Positions 23,401 through 31,989 of a stretch of DNA of 48,458 nucleotides are shown here, piece after piece; the stretch's first letter is position 1; each line of letters starts with the position of its first letter. Below the pieces are notes generated by a model. That model was not told the DNA's origin. It ran no database searches and was given only the letters and a program-made list of their open reading frames with translations. Source of the DNA: Lenisia limosa (taxonomy: Eukaryota; Breviatea). Location: positions 1 through 48,458 of the forward strand of contig LPNZ01009003.1 in assembly GCA_001655205.1 (NCBI GenBank). The letters are read 5' to 3'. The translations under genes were made by a program, and so were the position numbers.

Positions 23401-26400
23401 AAGTTCCAGTCCAAAACCGGTCGATACCAGTGCTCTCAATGTCCCCTCATGTCCACATCTCTGCACCCCCGTGAAGTCAATTTAAATGTTAGTCTGTCGA
23501 ATCTTGCTGCCTTCTATCGTATATTATATGACGGCTTTTTCTGACATTCTCTTCTCGGAATGTCGTACTCAGCTATTATCCCGTTGTAGCTGACGAAAGA
23601 GTTCGTAGTCGAAGAAGGCCTACTTAGCGAGGAAAATGCCGAGTTCTGGCCGGGGGTGGAGTCTGCAGCTCCGGAGCTTTCACGTGCATCATGCTTCTGC
23701 GGGGTGCTGATGGCAGCTAAACAGGACAACTTTGTGGGCAACCTGCATCCTTCAATACCGATGATTCTCCTCCTCATACCCCCTTCCTTACACACGCATT
23801 CTTGCTGACGGTTTAGACTTTCGGAGGGAATGCTGTCGGAAACGGGTGCGGCTGCCCTCCAGGCTGGACGTTTGACTATTCCAAAACAGAGGCTTCGTGT
23901 GTCCCGTGTCCCAAGTACGCTGCCAGGTGAATATTGTGTCCACTGGAGAGGTGGCGGCCTTTTGCTTATGAACTGAGCGCAATACTATGTGTATTCATAT
24001 TTTATGGCATCATATCATATGATACATATTGATGCTTGGATATCTTCTCCGAGGACATGTTTGAAGGCACATGTCCGTATGACGTATCACCCCCCCCCCC
24101 AAGGAACACGTATTCAGCGCAGTGGGATAGACCTTGCAGTGAATGTGGTCTCAAAATGCTGACCACCAGCGCCTGCTCCAAGTCTCCTGATGACTGCCAA
24201 TGCCTTCCTTTGTAGGCTCGACCAGAGCCGTTCATGCCACTTTACTATGACAGGTGCCAACATTTCCTCATTGTCTATAGAGAGGAGCGGATTGAATCAC
24301 AACTGGGTTCACTCTCTTGCGGATGCGCCATAGGAACCGGGCTGAAAAGTGGGTGGTGTGGCAGGGGCCATTTGTTGCAGTTAGGGCTCCACTTTGATTC
24401 GAAAAAGACCGGTAAAATACTGATAGTTTTTGAAGATTTATCGAGAAATGCCGTCTTTTCTCGAACCGAAGTGTAGCCCTAATTACAGTAAAGTCTCTGT
24501 TGAAACTAAGATCATAAAGATCCGGCATTTAAACTGTATACAAGGAAATGACAGATTCACGAACACACTTAGATAAAACATTTCTGAAACAGTATATCAT
24601 ATGGTATGGTATTTCCCCAAAGTTATTTCCGACTCCCTCGAGCAATCCTCATCCCGCAGCTCTAAACGACGACAAATGTGAGTTCTGTCCCATTGGAACG
24701 TACAAAACGACCATTGGCAACTCTGTCTGTCTGACCTGCCCCTCAATGGAAACCTCTCTGCAAACAGGATCGTCTTCCATCAAGCAGTGCGTCTGCAAAG
24801 AGTGGGATAGGGTTTTGGCTGTCTGTTTGCCATATAGCAGGAATGCAGCGTCTAGTGAGTTTTTCCTCCCATACCCCGGCATTTGACCCTTATACTTCAG
24901 GGGCACATACCGCACCGCTGACAACAAGTGTGAGGAGTGTCCCAATGGCGCTATCTGCATTTCTGCCCACACACCATCGTATGCCAGGGTTTAGACAATC
25001 GTTAGAACTCCTACCGACATCCATTTCACTCTGTTTCTCAGGAGTGCTTTCATCGTTGTCATAGAGAACCCTTTTCCCTCCAAACTGGTCCAATTTCTTT
25101 GACAACACAGGGGCGAGGCTGACCCCATTCCCCATGCTCAACAAGGCTACTTCCAATCCGGTGCAGACTCACTTGGTTGGGGTGGGGGTCATACGTCATA
25201 GCTCCCTTTTCATTAGATACTTGCTTTTGATAGATCAATCTCACTCTTTAGAGTTTGTGGAATGTCCATACCCTGACTCCTGTCTTGCTAACTCAACCTG
25301 TGCTGAAGGCTACACGGGCTACCTCTGCTCGGAATGCACTGAGGTTCGTTTACTCATTGAGAAGTATATCATGATGTTACAGAGACACAGGATGATATTA
25401 TTTGTTATTATGGTGTACATTTACTGAGAGGAGCTTCTGTTCATTTATTTAGGGCTACTTTGAAGTGGACGTGACGTGTAACAAGTGCACTTCCCAGAGC
25501 GACTACTTGCTCCCCCTCATCGGCCTGTTGTTTGCCATTTTCCTTGCGTTCCTGTTCTTTTCAAGGTCTGCAATAAAACCTAGAGCCAAGTGTTGCAAGG
25601 GACTGAAAGATAATATACTTCAGCACTATTACCACAAATATTGAGGGGGTTTTATCTGCTACTATGTATTAATCCGCTTAAGCTACCGTCCTGATCAATT
25701 CGACAAATTTGGAGTGATAAGGCTGTTTTTCAACTTCCTCCAAATCACCGCGCTCTATCCAGCTTTTAAGGTTAGCTAGGGGTTAGCTTGTCTTGCACAA
25801 CTTTGGTAGAATCAAGGAAATATTAGACTTTCTACAATCCATTATTTTATTTGTTACCAGTTAGGCCTAATCACAAAGGTGACAAACCCATCCGATGATT
25901 TATTCACATGTCTCATTTTGCGTAGGTTGAATGGCCCTCTAGGGTGAAAGACGCGTTTCTGGTACTGAGTATTTTCAATGCAAATAGTGAGGGGGTGACG
26001 TTTATATACAGCTGCCCTTTAGTGGTTATTTTAATATTCGATAAAGGTCTCAATTTTAAACAAGACATAATTAAACTGGTCGCATCACCATGTCTTACCC
26101 CACACACACACACACACAATAACCATTGTAGTCGAGTTGGCAGCACCCGAATGTGCTCTTGGTGCTCTCTTCACATACTATGAAAAGGTGACCATGGACC
26201 TGTCATAGTCACCCAGAATAAGATGCAATGTTTCAGTCAGATGTTATCCGACTTGATCAGGGTCAGAATCATGAATTTATTCTTTCAGTATCTTCTCAAA
26301 GTGTTGTCTCCTCTCGCTGCGATAGTTTTCATTGTTTTGATGTTCCTGTGCACCAAGACTGTCTCCAAACTCAACGCAATGAGAGGCGTTACACCAGCAA

Positions 26401-28417
26401 GGTAGGCATGACTATTTCGTTACCATAACCGATTATTCTGTGGTGACTGGTTAAAAAAGTTCCATTATAAAGGCGATTTTGATAAAAAAAAAACTCCTTT
26501 TCTCATGAAAAAAGGAACTATTATGTCGACACCTTCTGCCATTAATTTTTGATCACCCAGTACCCCACCACGGCCTTTTTCATCAGCGTTTAAGCAAATA
26601 AAATGGAGGATACTCACTCCATTCACTCCTGACGACTCTTCACACTTAGTTTTCGCCTTGTTTCGCGCTATGACCGTGGGGGGTCCAAAACGAAACTGTT
26701 TTTTCTACAAGTCTCTCATTCATTGATTTTCTCAAGGGAACTCTCGCATAAGATTTGTTCTGAATCATGAATTATCCATGTTTCTGACTGTGCAGAATGT
26801 CCTGATCCTCTACTATCTGCCATTGGCACACGCCGTTCTTGCTTTCTTTGACTGCACACAGGTTTGCGTGGAAGATTAAAATTAACTGGTTGCGTTGAGA
26901 TATTGCTGCAATTCATTTGGAGAGAGAATGAACCTGGAAAAACTTGTTTCTTGAAAGGACTGCATTTTTTCGAATTTTGAAAGTCCCTGCTGCTCAAGTG
27001 TTTTCGATTCAAATAATGTGTTTCCTGATTCTACCCTATCAGGCAAGTGATGGAACATGGTCTCTTGACGCCTCTCCCAATATCAATTGTTATGACGATG
27101 AGTACAACGCTTTTCTCCCAACTGCTATTGTAGGAAACTGGTGTCAGATCGTTTGAAGTATTGATACTACAGAACATTAATTTTAAGACCAAAGTTTACC
27201 TTATTTCATCAGTGGCTGAATCAGACCATAACCACTTAGGCCATATCCATCTTTGTTGTGCTGGTAGTTCCAGTGTTCCTCTCACTGTCGATCATTTGGG
27301 CAATGAAGAATCCATACGGAGACAAGCAGTATGCTTTGTTTGGCTTCGCTTATTCGCGGTGAGAGGGACGATGTTTTGATCTCATAACTCTAAAAAAGCT
27401 TTGTTAAAATTTCCATGCTCTGAGTTCCTTTCGCGAAAATATTATACTCTAGATATAACAAATCCACATTCATGTGGGAGTTGGTCCAGTTAGTCCGAAA
27501 ACTCACAGTAGTTGTTTGTGCTCTGTTCCTCAGTTCAATGCCGCAAGTTCAGGTTTGTTTCCACTAAAATGCACAAGAATATAAAAGAACATGCTTTCAC
27601 TTTTTAGGTTTCTGTTGGTGCGAGTGTTATTGGTCTATTCTTCTTCCTTCATCTTATCTTTTTACCTTTCCGTTCGACTTTGTACAATTTCCTAGTAAGC
27701 TGGGATGTGTTGATTTCTTGGTAAGCTGGAATGTGTTGATTGTCCTTTGAGCATTTAGTTTGTTATTACGGTTAGACGCCAAGAATCGATATCATATTAC
27801 TTTTTGGATCATTTTCACACGTGTGAATTATCATTTTCCACTGAGTGATATGATACCTCTTATCCACTCGTATGATAATTGACTGACAAGTCTCAATGAT
27901 ACTCTTATACCTGGGATGAACCCTCGTGTTATCTTCGTTCATCATTTCGACTTGAAAGTCGGTCATATGATCATATCGCTAGTGATATGGGTATTATATA
28001 ATAACCAAACAGGATGGGTTTTCATTGGCGGCAAGCACAGTTATCCTCTTGATTGGAAACGCCTTCCTCGGCTCCGCCCAAGACTTCAATAAAGTGGGAC
28101 CATGCCATTTATCGTGATCATTTGTTTACCGTTCCTGACTATTCAGACGATCCTGGTTCTGTGCGTATTTGGTGTTATTTTTTTGGTCCCAATTCTGTTT
28201 ACTTGGGCCATCTTCATTGAAATGAAACGTGTCAACACAGCCAAGGTCAGCTATATATTGTCTGGAGCAGAAGCAATAATCAATTATGCGTGAAGGATAT
28301 TGCTTTTTCACTGTTTCTTTCTGAACCATTTTGATTCTGAAGGATTTCGACTTTGAGCGGAAATCCGTGTTAGCTGACACACGCACAATGGATCTCATCG
28401 GTTTCGATGAGCAATAG
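5232..28417 (+). CDS. Giant cysteine-rich receptor-like multipass membrane protein (>90 exons)
   Basis: A single gene of about 23 kb can be followed exon by exon from ATG 5232 (MTVGHLHG, GTATGT donor, phase 1) to TAG 28415-28417. I traced about 97 exons, mostly 15-60 codons, with phases agreeing at nearly all junctions; roughly 2,500-3,000 residues. Order: signal peptide (exon 2 from 5334: LLVILTTLLALTAC), a long array of CxxC modules of the GCC2/GCC3 (ephrin-receptor-like) and furin-like kind, a beta-rich cysteine-poor section, a second Cys-module array, the juxtamembrane motif CAEGYTGYLCSECTEGYF, then about eight hydrophobic spans and a short cytosolic tail ending GFDEQ. It should sit in the plasma membrane with a huge extracellular part, perhaps for adhesion or sensing; ligand unknown. 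Related architectures occur in other protists,including Giardia high-cysteine membrane proteins in broad outline. Gaps at 7395, 7784, 9101 and 15016 may hide exons; a few joints (near 6150-7090, 19680-19990, 24810-25110) are unresolved. Confidence 0.85.
7395..7516. other. Assembly gap (122 N) after a 13-G run
   Basis: Run of N within the giant gene, directly after a long G homopolymer at 7382-7394. Confidence 0.99.
7784..7821. other. Assembly gap (38 N)
   Basis: Run of N in intronic-looking AT-rich sequence of the giant gene. Confidence 0.99.
9101..9174. other. Assembly gap (74 N)
   Basis: Run of N in the intron before the exon starting near 9211; the flanking exons join in phase, so probably no exon is lost. 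Confidence 0.99.
11694..11842 (+). repeat. Intronic dispersed element, copy A
   Basis: Starts GGATCATTTTCACACGTGTGA (20 of these shared letters include the perfect 12-bp palindrome TCACACGTGTGA) and ends near GATATGGGTTA. Copy B at 27806-27994 shares the same blocks in the same order: CCACTCGTATG, CGACAAGTCTC, CCCTCGTGTTATCTTCG and TCATCATTTC. It lies inside the intron between the exons ending near 11591 and starting at 11979 and leaves the splice sites intact. Confidence 0.85.
12437..12530 (+). repeat. Tandem repeat carrying acceptor-like ends
   Basis: About three imperfect units of TTTTGTATTTCGTATTTCAG followed by TTGCT and TTGAAGTC within one intron of the giant gene. Each unit ends in a TTTCAG or TTTTAG that looks like a 3' splice site, though the exon used is at 12580. 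Confidence 0.8.
13525..13633 (+). repeat. Tandem repeat, about 4 units of ~28 bp
   Basis: Units of the type ATTGTTTAAACCTTTTTGTT plus TGATAATG with small length changes. Lies in the intron between the exon ending near 13428 and that starting near 13806. Confidence 0.85.
15016..15075. other. Assembly gap (60 N)
   Basis: Run of N directly after the exon ending ACVFDG in the giant gene; the frame (phase 1) joins the exon near 15200. Confidence 0.99.
15231..15302 (+). repeat. Tandem repeat, 3 units
   Basis: Three copies of AGCTGAGGGCATTTAG with GGTGTGTG, AGTGTAAAC spacers. It begins right at the donor GTAAGC of the exon ending LGSLTC and lies in the intron. Confidence 0.8.
18833..18901 (+). repeat. 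Perfect 23-bp tandem repeat, 3 units
   Basis: TCCTACTGCAGTGAG followed by TTATTTAG repeated three times without change in an intron of the giant gene. Perfect identity implies recent expansion. Each unit contains both an AGT-GAG donor-like and a TTTAG acceptor-like motif. Confidence 0.95.
19484..23080 (+). other. Cysteine-poor beta-rich section of the giant protein
   Basis: About twenty exons here have few cysteines and alternate hydrophobic and polar residues as in beta-sandwich domains: VTIVSGFELETVIFPP, VVGTVVAGLPFKVTLRLND (19540-19640), EYSITFTSSVVYLEF (21031-21075), CEIVVIGAHFVDL (21800-21850), ILKVEIFSAGIAVP (21940-21980). The piece around 21800 resembles an IPT/TIG or other Ig-like E-set strand pair, but I cannot assign a family with confidence. 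It separates the two Cys-module arrays and may be a stalk or ligand-binding segment. Exon limits near 19670-20015 are unclear. Confidence 0.6.
20703..20772. repeat. Dispersed hairpin repeat, copy 2 (intronic)
   Basis: Matches the element at 3610-3680: CGGGATAGTCTTGACC, TTTTCCTTGCGAAATCA and AAATCTGTCAAG in the same order. It lies in the intron between the exons ending near 20601 and starting near 20868. The inverted-repeat arms have drifted compared with copy 1. Confidence 0.75.
23082..25490 (+). other. Second cysteine-module array and juxtamembrane EGF-like motif
   Basis: The Cys modules resume at 23082 with ACVCPPG split by a phase-1 intron, then CDLCSIGLRLSD (23230-23265), CSQCPLMSTSL (23425-23460), CGCPPGWTFDYS (23850-23885), CEFCPIGTYKTTIGN and CLTCPSMETSLQ (24678-24770). 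The array ends with CPYPDSCLANSTCAEGYTG and YLCSECTE (25263-25344), followed by GYFEVDVTCNKC. This EGF-like sequence directly before the first membrane span is the usual layout in large protist surface receptors. Confidence 0.8.
27698..27748 (+). repeat. Tandem duplication that copies a 5' splice site
   Basis: GTAAGCTGGGATGTGTTGAT is followed about 26 bp later by GTAAGCTGGAATGTGTTGAT. The first GTAAGC is the donor of the exon ending PFRSTLYNFL; the second is an equally good donor but the sequence between would shift or end the frame. Confidence 0.8.
27806..27994 (+). repeat. Intronic dispersed element, copy B
   Basis: Related to 11694-11842; the TCACACGTGTGA palindrome and the CCCTCGTGTTATCTTCG block are identical, the rest diverged with insertions of about 40 bp. 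It sits inside the intron ended by the acceptor before 28011. Confidence 0.85.
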
Positions 28418-28430
28418 GGGGGGGGGGGGA

Positions 28431-28518
28431 NNNNNNNNNNNNNNNNNNNNNNNNNNNNNNNNNNNNNNNNNNNNNNNNNNNNNNNNNNNNNNNNNNNNNN
28501 NNNNNNNNNNNNNNNNNN
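28431..28518. other. Assembly gap (88 N) after G run
   Basis: Run of N shortly after the stop codon of the giant gene; the G run at 28417-28429 precedes it. Confidence 0.99.
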
Positions 28519-28691
28519 ATATTATTTCTATTATTGTTTCATTTTAAGAGTGGAGCATTCAAAATTAGTGATAGCCATCAATTTGAAGGGAGTTTTACTA
28601 AAGTGTACAAATATGGATACGACTTTAGACAGTGCCTTGCAAGAAGTTTGTGTGGGCCAATGTTTAACTTGGCACTCGGCTGAGCGGTAGT

Positions 28692-28877
28692 GAATTGACT
28701 GAATGCGTGAGGTAGAATAAACAGAGGGGAATTGACCGAATGCGTGAGGTAGAATAAACAGAGGGGAATTGACTGAATGCGTGAGGTAGAATAAACAGAG
28801 GGGAATTGACCGAATGCGTGAGGTAGAATAAACAGAGGGGAATTGACCGAATGCGTGAGGTAGAATAAACAGAGGGG
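28692..28877. repeat. 37-bp minisatellite, 5 units
   Basis: Five head-to-tail copies of a unit beginning GAATTGACCGAATGCGTGAG and ending AAACAGAGGG. The only variation is GACT versus GACC, in the order T, C, T, C, C. The long minus-strand open frame across it is a product of the repeat, not a gene. Confidence 0.97.
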
Positions 28878-28910
28878 AATTTTATTGCTCGAAATAAAAC
28901 GATTTGTACA

Positions 28911-29126
28911 TCAAGTAAAAGATAGATGAGTTTGAGTCGAAACAAAACCATAACACACCTTGCATTTCACACAATTCAGCATTTTGGTTCTTGCACCACA
29001 CAAATAGCAAATAACAGCAGCTTTTTCTTTAAATAGCCCAAAAACACAGGTGCTGCTGCTCTGACAGACAAATTGAATCAGGTTATGGCTTTTCCCAAAC
29101 ATTTTCAGAGTAGCCATTGCTTTCAA
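28911..29126 (-). pseudogene. Possible transposase C-terminal zinc-ribbon remnant (piggyBac-like?)
   Basis: A minus-strand frame ends with CYLCGARTKMLNCVKC then KVCYGF and a TGA. The CxxC...CxxCxxC arrangement at the very end of a frame resembles the C-terminal Cys-rich ribbon of piggyBac-type (DDE_Tnp_1_7) transposases. No upstream catalytic part is readable, so if real it is a decayed fragment. The similarity is weak and rests on the cysteine pattern only. Confidence 0.3.
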
Positions 29127-29330
29127 AATTTCACAAATAAAACATTCAGAGTAACTATTACTTCACCTTGTATACACATACATGTAATACATAAATTACA
29201 AAAATGGTAACTCCAAATGATATCCCGTAGGTCTCTGTACCCCTAAAAGTTGACCTTCTCTTTGTGGATTATTTCTTTGTCCTGAAAGAGTGAGTTACTG
29301 CCTTGGGGCAATATTTCAGAAACCGCTGTA

Positions 29331-29440
29331 CACATTGCCAAATCACTGTGTGCCAAACCACTGTACATACACACATTGCCAAACCACTGTACATACATTG
29401 CAAGCCAAACCATGTGTGCCAAACCACTGTACATACATTT
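29331..29440 (+). repeat. Tandem repeat of CCAAACCACTGTACATACA type
   Basis: Imperfect units of GCCAAACCACTGTACATACA with variable spacers, about four copies. It produces overlapping spurious open frames on both strands. Confidence 0.85.
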
Positions 29441-29789
29441 CTTGAGTTTTCCTGTTACAAGGAAGCAATAAGAACTCTAAAAAATGAAAAGACTTGGAAG
29501 TTAACAAGGAATGAAGAGGAAGTGCAGCAAACCAGTTCAGCCATAGATGCAATTAGTGTGTGGAGATGGTTATTCAGATCACTTTCACTGATCAATTCTC
29601 GAACCTGGATGGAGTGACGCAGGCCTGCTCAATTCTACAATATAGTAGACTACATCCCCATTTTTTATCTGATACTATTTTGCTATTCGGCATTTCCTTT
29701 TTTCAATTTCCTATTTTGATCCTACCTGTTTGTAATGATTAGAAAAGTCAGCCAAATCTTCCGCTCCTAGGATTCGTGCTAAAGAGTAA

Positions 29790-29941
29790 ATGTCTCTTCA
29801 AAATGATTTTGTTGCACTTCACAAATTTTTTTGCATGGATTCAACAAGAGTAAGATCTTTGCTGACACGTCATGGTAGCAGTGCAGCTCAGGGAATGGGA
29901 AAGCGTCAGTGGTTGCATCACACACCATGTCTTTCTACCAG
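29790..29941 (+). CDS. Isolated possible first exon, hypothetical
   Basis: ATG at 29790 opens a 50-codon frame (MSLQNDFVALHKFF, ... RHGSSAAQGMGKRQW) ending at a strong GTAAGT donor at 29942. No second exon that joins in phase could be found, and the minus strand has an equally long frame here. It may be a degenerate gene or chance. The direct repeats that follow (30057-30150) make the downstream side hard to read. Confidence 0.2.
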
Positions 29942-30056
29942 GTAAGTTTCCGTATCTTTGGTGAAATGTGAAATTCTTTCAAATTATACTCAGGTTATTA
30001 TGGACAGATTCCTTGGGTGTCTTTTGGCATCAATAATATAAACTCTCGATGAGATA

Positions 30057-30150
30057 TGACCAAAATAAGATGAGATATGACCCCTCACAGTAAGATGAGA
30101 GATGGATGACCCCTCACAGTAAGATGAGAGATGGATGACCCCTCACAATA
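30057..30150. repeat. Tandem repeat of AAGATGAGATATGACCCCTC type
   Basis: Three to four units of about 33 bp (AAGATGAGA, GATGGATGA, CCCCTCACAGT), the last overlapping the 3' end of the minus-strand gene at 30143. Confidence 0.85.
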
Positions 30151-31305
30151 AGATGAACTCTGAAAATAGCCTCAGAGGTTGTGAAGTAGTTGAAGCCACG
30201 TAACTTGGCAGGCTAGCATTCAATAAAGTGGCTTCAATGTAGGCTTGCTGACTCTGCGGATGCTTTTCAGCAGCTCTCTCTAAACGCATTGCCAACTCTT
30301 TTTCCGTTTTTCCACTTGAGCTAAAAAGCAGTTGTAAGTGGGCAGCAAAAAATACAACTTGTAAAAACACCGATCTCTGGTCACATATTTGCCAAAAATC
30401 CCATATCAAATGAAACGTAATGTATGTATAATACGTACCCATTTGCTTTGTTGTAACGGGTAAACCTTTTACAAAAGTAGAAGGATCCTTTAAAATCTTA
30501 GTTGCTGTTTTGTCTCCTTTCTTGACAGCTTTTTGGAGGATCTAGATACCCTAAAAACACACACACACACACATCATTACAATGCCACCAACCTAAAGAG
30601 CTTCGTCTTTGTTCTCTTTCGTTCCCATTCCATTGACGTTCATCTTTGCGCAAAAAATAAGCCGCCTAAGTAAATTAGTTTGAAAGTAGAGAATTGGGGT
30701 TTATCCATTACTCCATTCGCACCTGCTCACACGGGCATTTCTTGAAGTTAGTTAGGTCATCACTTATAAAAAACGAACATAGATGCAATATATCTACCAA
30801 CTGAAGTTATTGGTCAATTTCTTCTCAGCGTCCGTCACAGCCGTCTAAAACTAAGATAATACCCTCCTCAGACACAACACCACACAGCAAATGGTAAAGA
30901 CAAACCATTACATATTGTTCCTATCCTCACCTTTTCAACATAATACAAGACCACCTTGGGTGTGAGGTGTAGATAGTACTCTCAAACTACATATTTTAAT
31001 AAACAAGTTTGAGGACCATTTTCTAAATAACGTGACTCACTTTAGCCTGGCGAGGTCGGAACGCCGAGGGGTCAGATTTGGTCGCTCTGTTGATGTATTT
31101 GTTGGCACTTTCAATATCATTTTGCATTTTCTTTGCAGAAGTCCTAAATTTATTCTTCATTTTGCAAATGCATCTTATGGAGTTATGCGTTCATGAAATA
31201 CCAGTGGGTAGATATACACATCACATTTCATATCATGTTGTCACCTCACCTTTCCTGAGACGGCTTTTCAGAAAGCGCTTCCAATTTCCTTTGTAGAAAA
31301 TCCAT
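30143..31305 (-). CDS. Unidentified basic, helical protein (5 exons proposed)
   Basis: Proposed exons: 31305-31250 (ATG, MDFLQRKLEALSEKPSQE), 31143-31041 (SAKKMQNDIESANKYINRA), 30665-30593 (AAYFLRKDERQWNGNEREQ), 30541-30439 (LQKAVKKGDKTATKILKDP) and 30320-30143 (GKTEKELAMRLERAAEKH ... LRLFSEFILL, TGA). The first two joints keep phase; the joints of exons 3-4 and 4-5 do not, so at least one boundary is wrong or an exon is missing. The product is rich in Lys, Glu, Arg and Gln and looks largely alpha-helical. The stretch around KKGDKTATKIL is faintly like ESCRT-III (Snf7/CHMP) helices, but I would not assign that. Divergent from TRAPPC2. Confidence 0.5.
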
Positions 31306-31989
31306 TGTGGCCACGCAAGATTAAGAAATTTATGACTTTCATCAAACTTTCATCAATCCATCAATCAATCAAATCTGAAATAAGGGTGCTAGGAAAAGTG
31401 AGCGGCGTACTTTATTATCATAGCAAAATTAATTATGCAAAAAAAGCGAATATTATTTTCAAATATTATAAAACAATAAGTAATCTCTCTCTAGTTATAG
31501 TAAAATATTAAAATTACCGAAAGGTTGTGTTTGTTTTAAGAATTTGAGCTAAATAGCATTGTTAATTGGAGGAAGAGGGTTTCTTCTTCGGTATTCCATT
31601 TGCTTACTCCGGACATACGCTAATAGAAGGCTATCTGTAAAGAAGGAAGGACGGAACCGTGTCTTTCCGCCTTCTTCTCTTTCCTTTTCGACTGTTCAGC
31701 ACCCTCCTTCCGCCATAGCTGAGATCTTCTTTAGAAGAAACGATTTAACCACGTGACTGGTCACCACACCCGCTCTTTCGAAAGGTTGGTCACCATTAGG
31801 ATTAGAAAATATCACAATTGAAAAGTAAGCGCATTTACTGGATTCATAATGTGTAAAAAGTGCTTAAAATTTATAAATGAGCCATTTACAGCGAGAATGG
31901 TGTTTCCCCTATTGTCCTTTATGGGCATTCCAAACTCCCCAATACATCACGTATATCTATTATTTAACCCTCTAGTGTAGTCATCAACA
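31306..31989. promoter_or_regulatory. Divergent intergenic region upstream of TRAPPC2
   Basis: 684 bp between two divergent starts. The short open frames in it have no splice signals or homology I can see. Nothing further recognised. Confidence 0.4.

Larger units (their letters stand above)
25453..28417 (+). other. C-terminal multipass membrane domain of the giant protein
   Basis: Hydrophobic spans, one or fewer per exon: LLPLIGLLFAIFLAFLFF (~25509-25560), LKVLSPLAAIVFIVLMFLC (~26296-26352), VLILYYLPLAHAVLAFF (~26800-26850), ISIFVVLVVPVFLSLSIIW (~27241-27300), LTVVVCALFLSSM (~27506-27540), VSVGASVIGLFFFLHLIFL (~27608-27665), FSLAASTVILLIGNAFLG (~28017-28070) and ILVLCVFGVIFLVPILF (~28153-28200). 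Between the first two lie conserved-looking cytosolic or amphipathic pieces: FFNFLQITALYPAFK, VEWPSRVKDAFLVLSIFN, PECALGALFTYYEK. RKL (WELVQLVRKL, ~27480) follows the typical WE...RK pattern of this protist receptor class. Eight spans put the C-terminus on the same side as the N-terminus unless one is missed or not membrane-spanning; an odd number would fit a signal-peptide protein with cytosolic tail better. Confidence 0.8.
28418..29789. other. Repeat-rich intergenic region downstream of the giant gene
   Basis: Begins with a 12-G run right after the stop codon and an assembly gap, then a 37-bp minisatellite, a possible transposase remnant and a tandem CCACTGTACATACA region. No convincing host exon was found in it. 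Confidence 0.6.

Noticed and set aside
28692-28877. CRISPR-like array
   Set aside because: Units are directly adjacent with no unique spacers, and the DNA is eukaryotic.
28664-28951. 95-codon minus-strand open frame with a repeated hydrophobic motif
   Set aside because: It exists only because the 37-bp minisatellite has no stop in that frame; the repeat period shifts frame and there is no splice or start context.
29243-29552. Overlapping minus-strand frames repeating a YVQWFG-like motif
   Set aside because: Products of the CCACTGTACATACA tandem repeat, seen in two frames at once.
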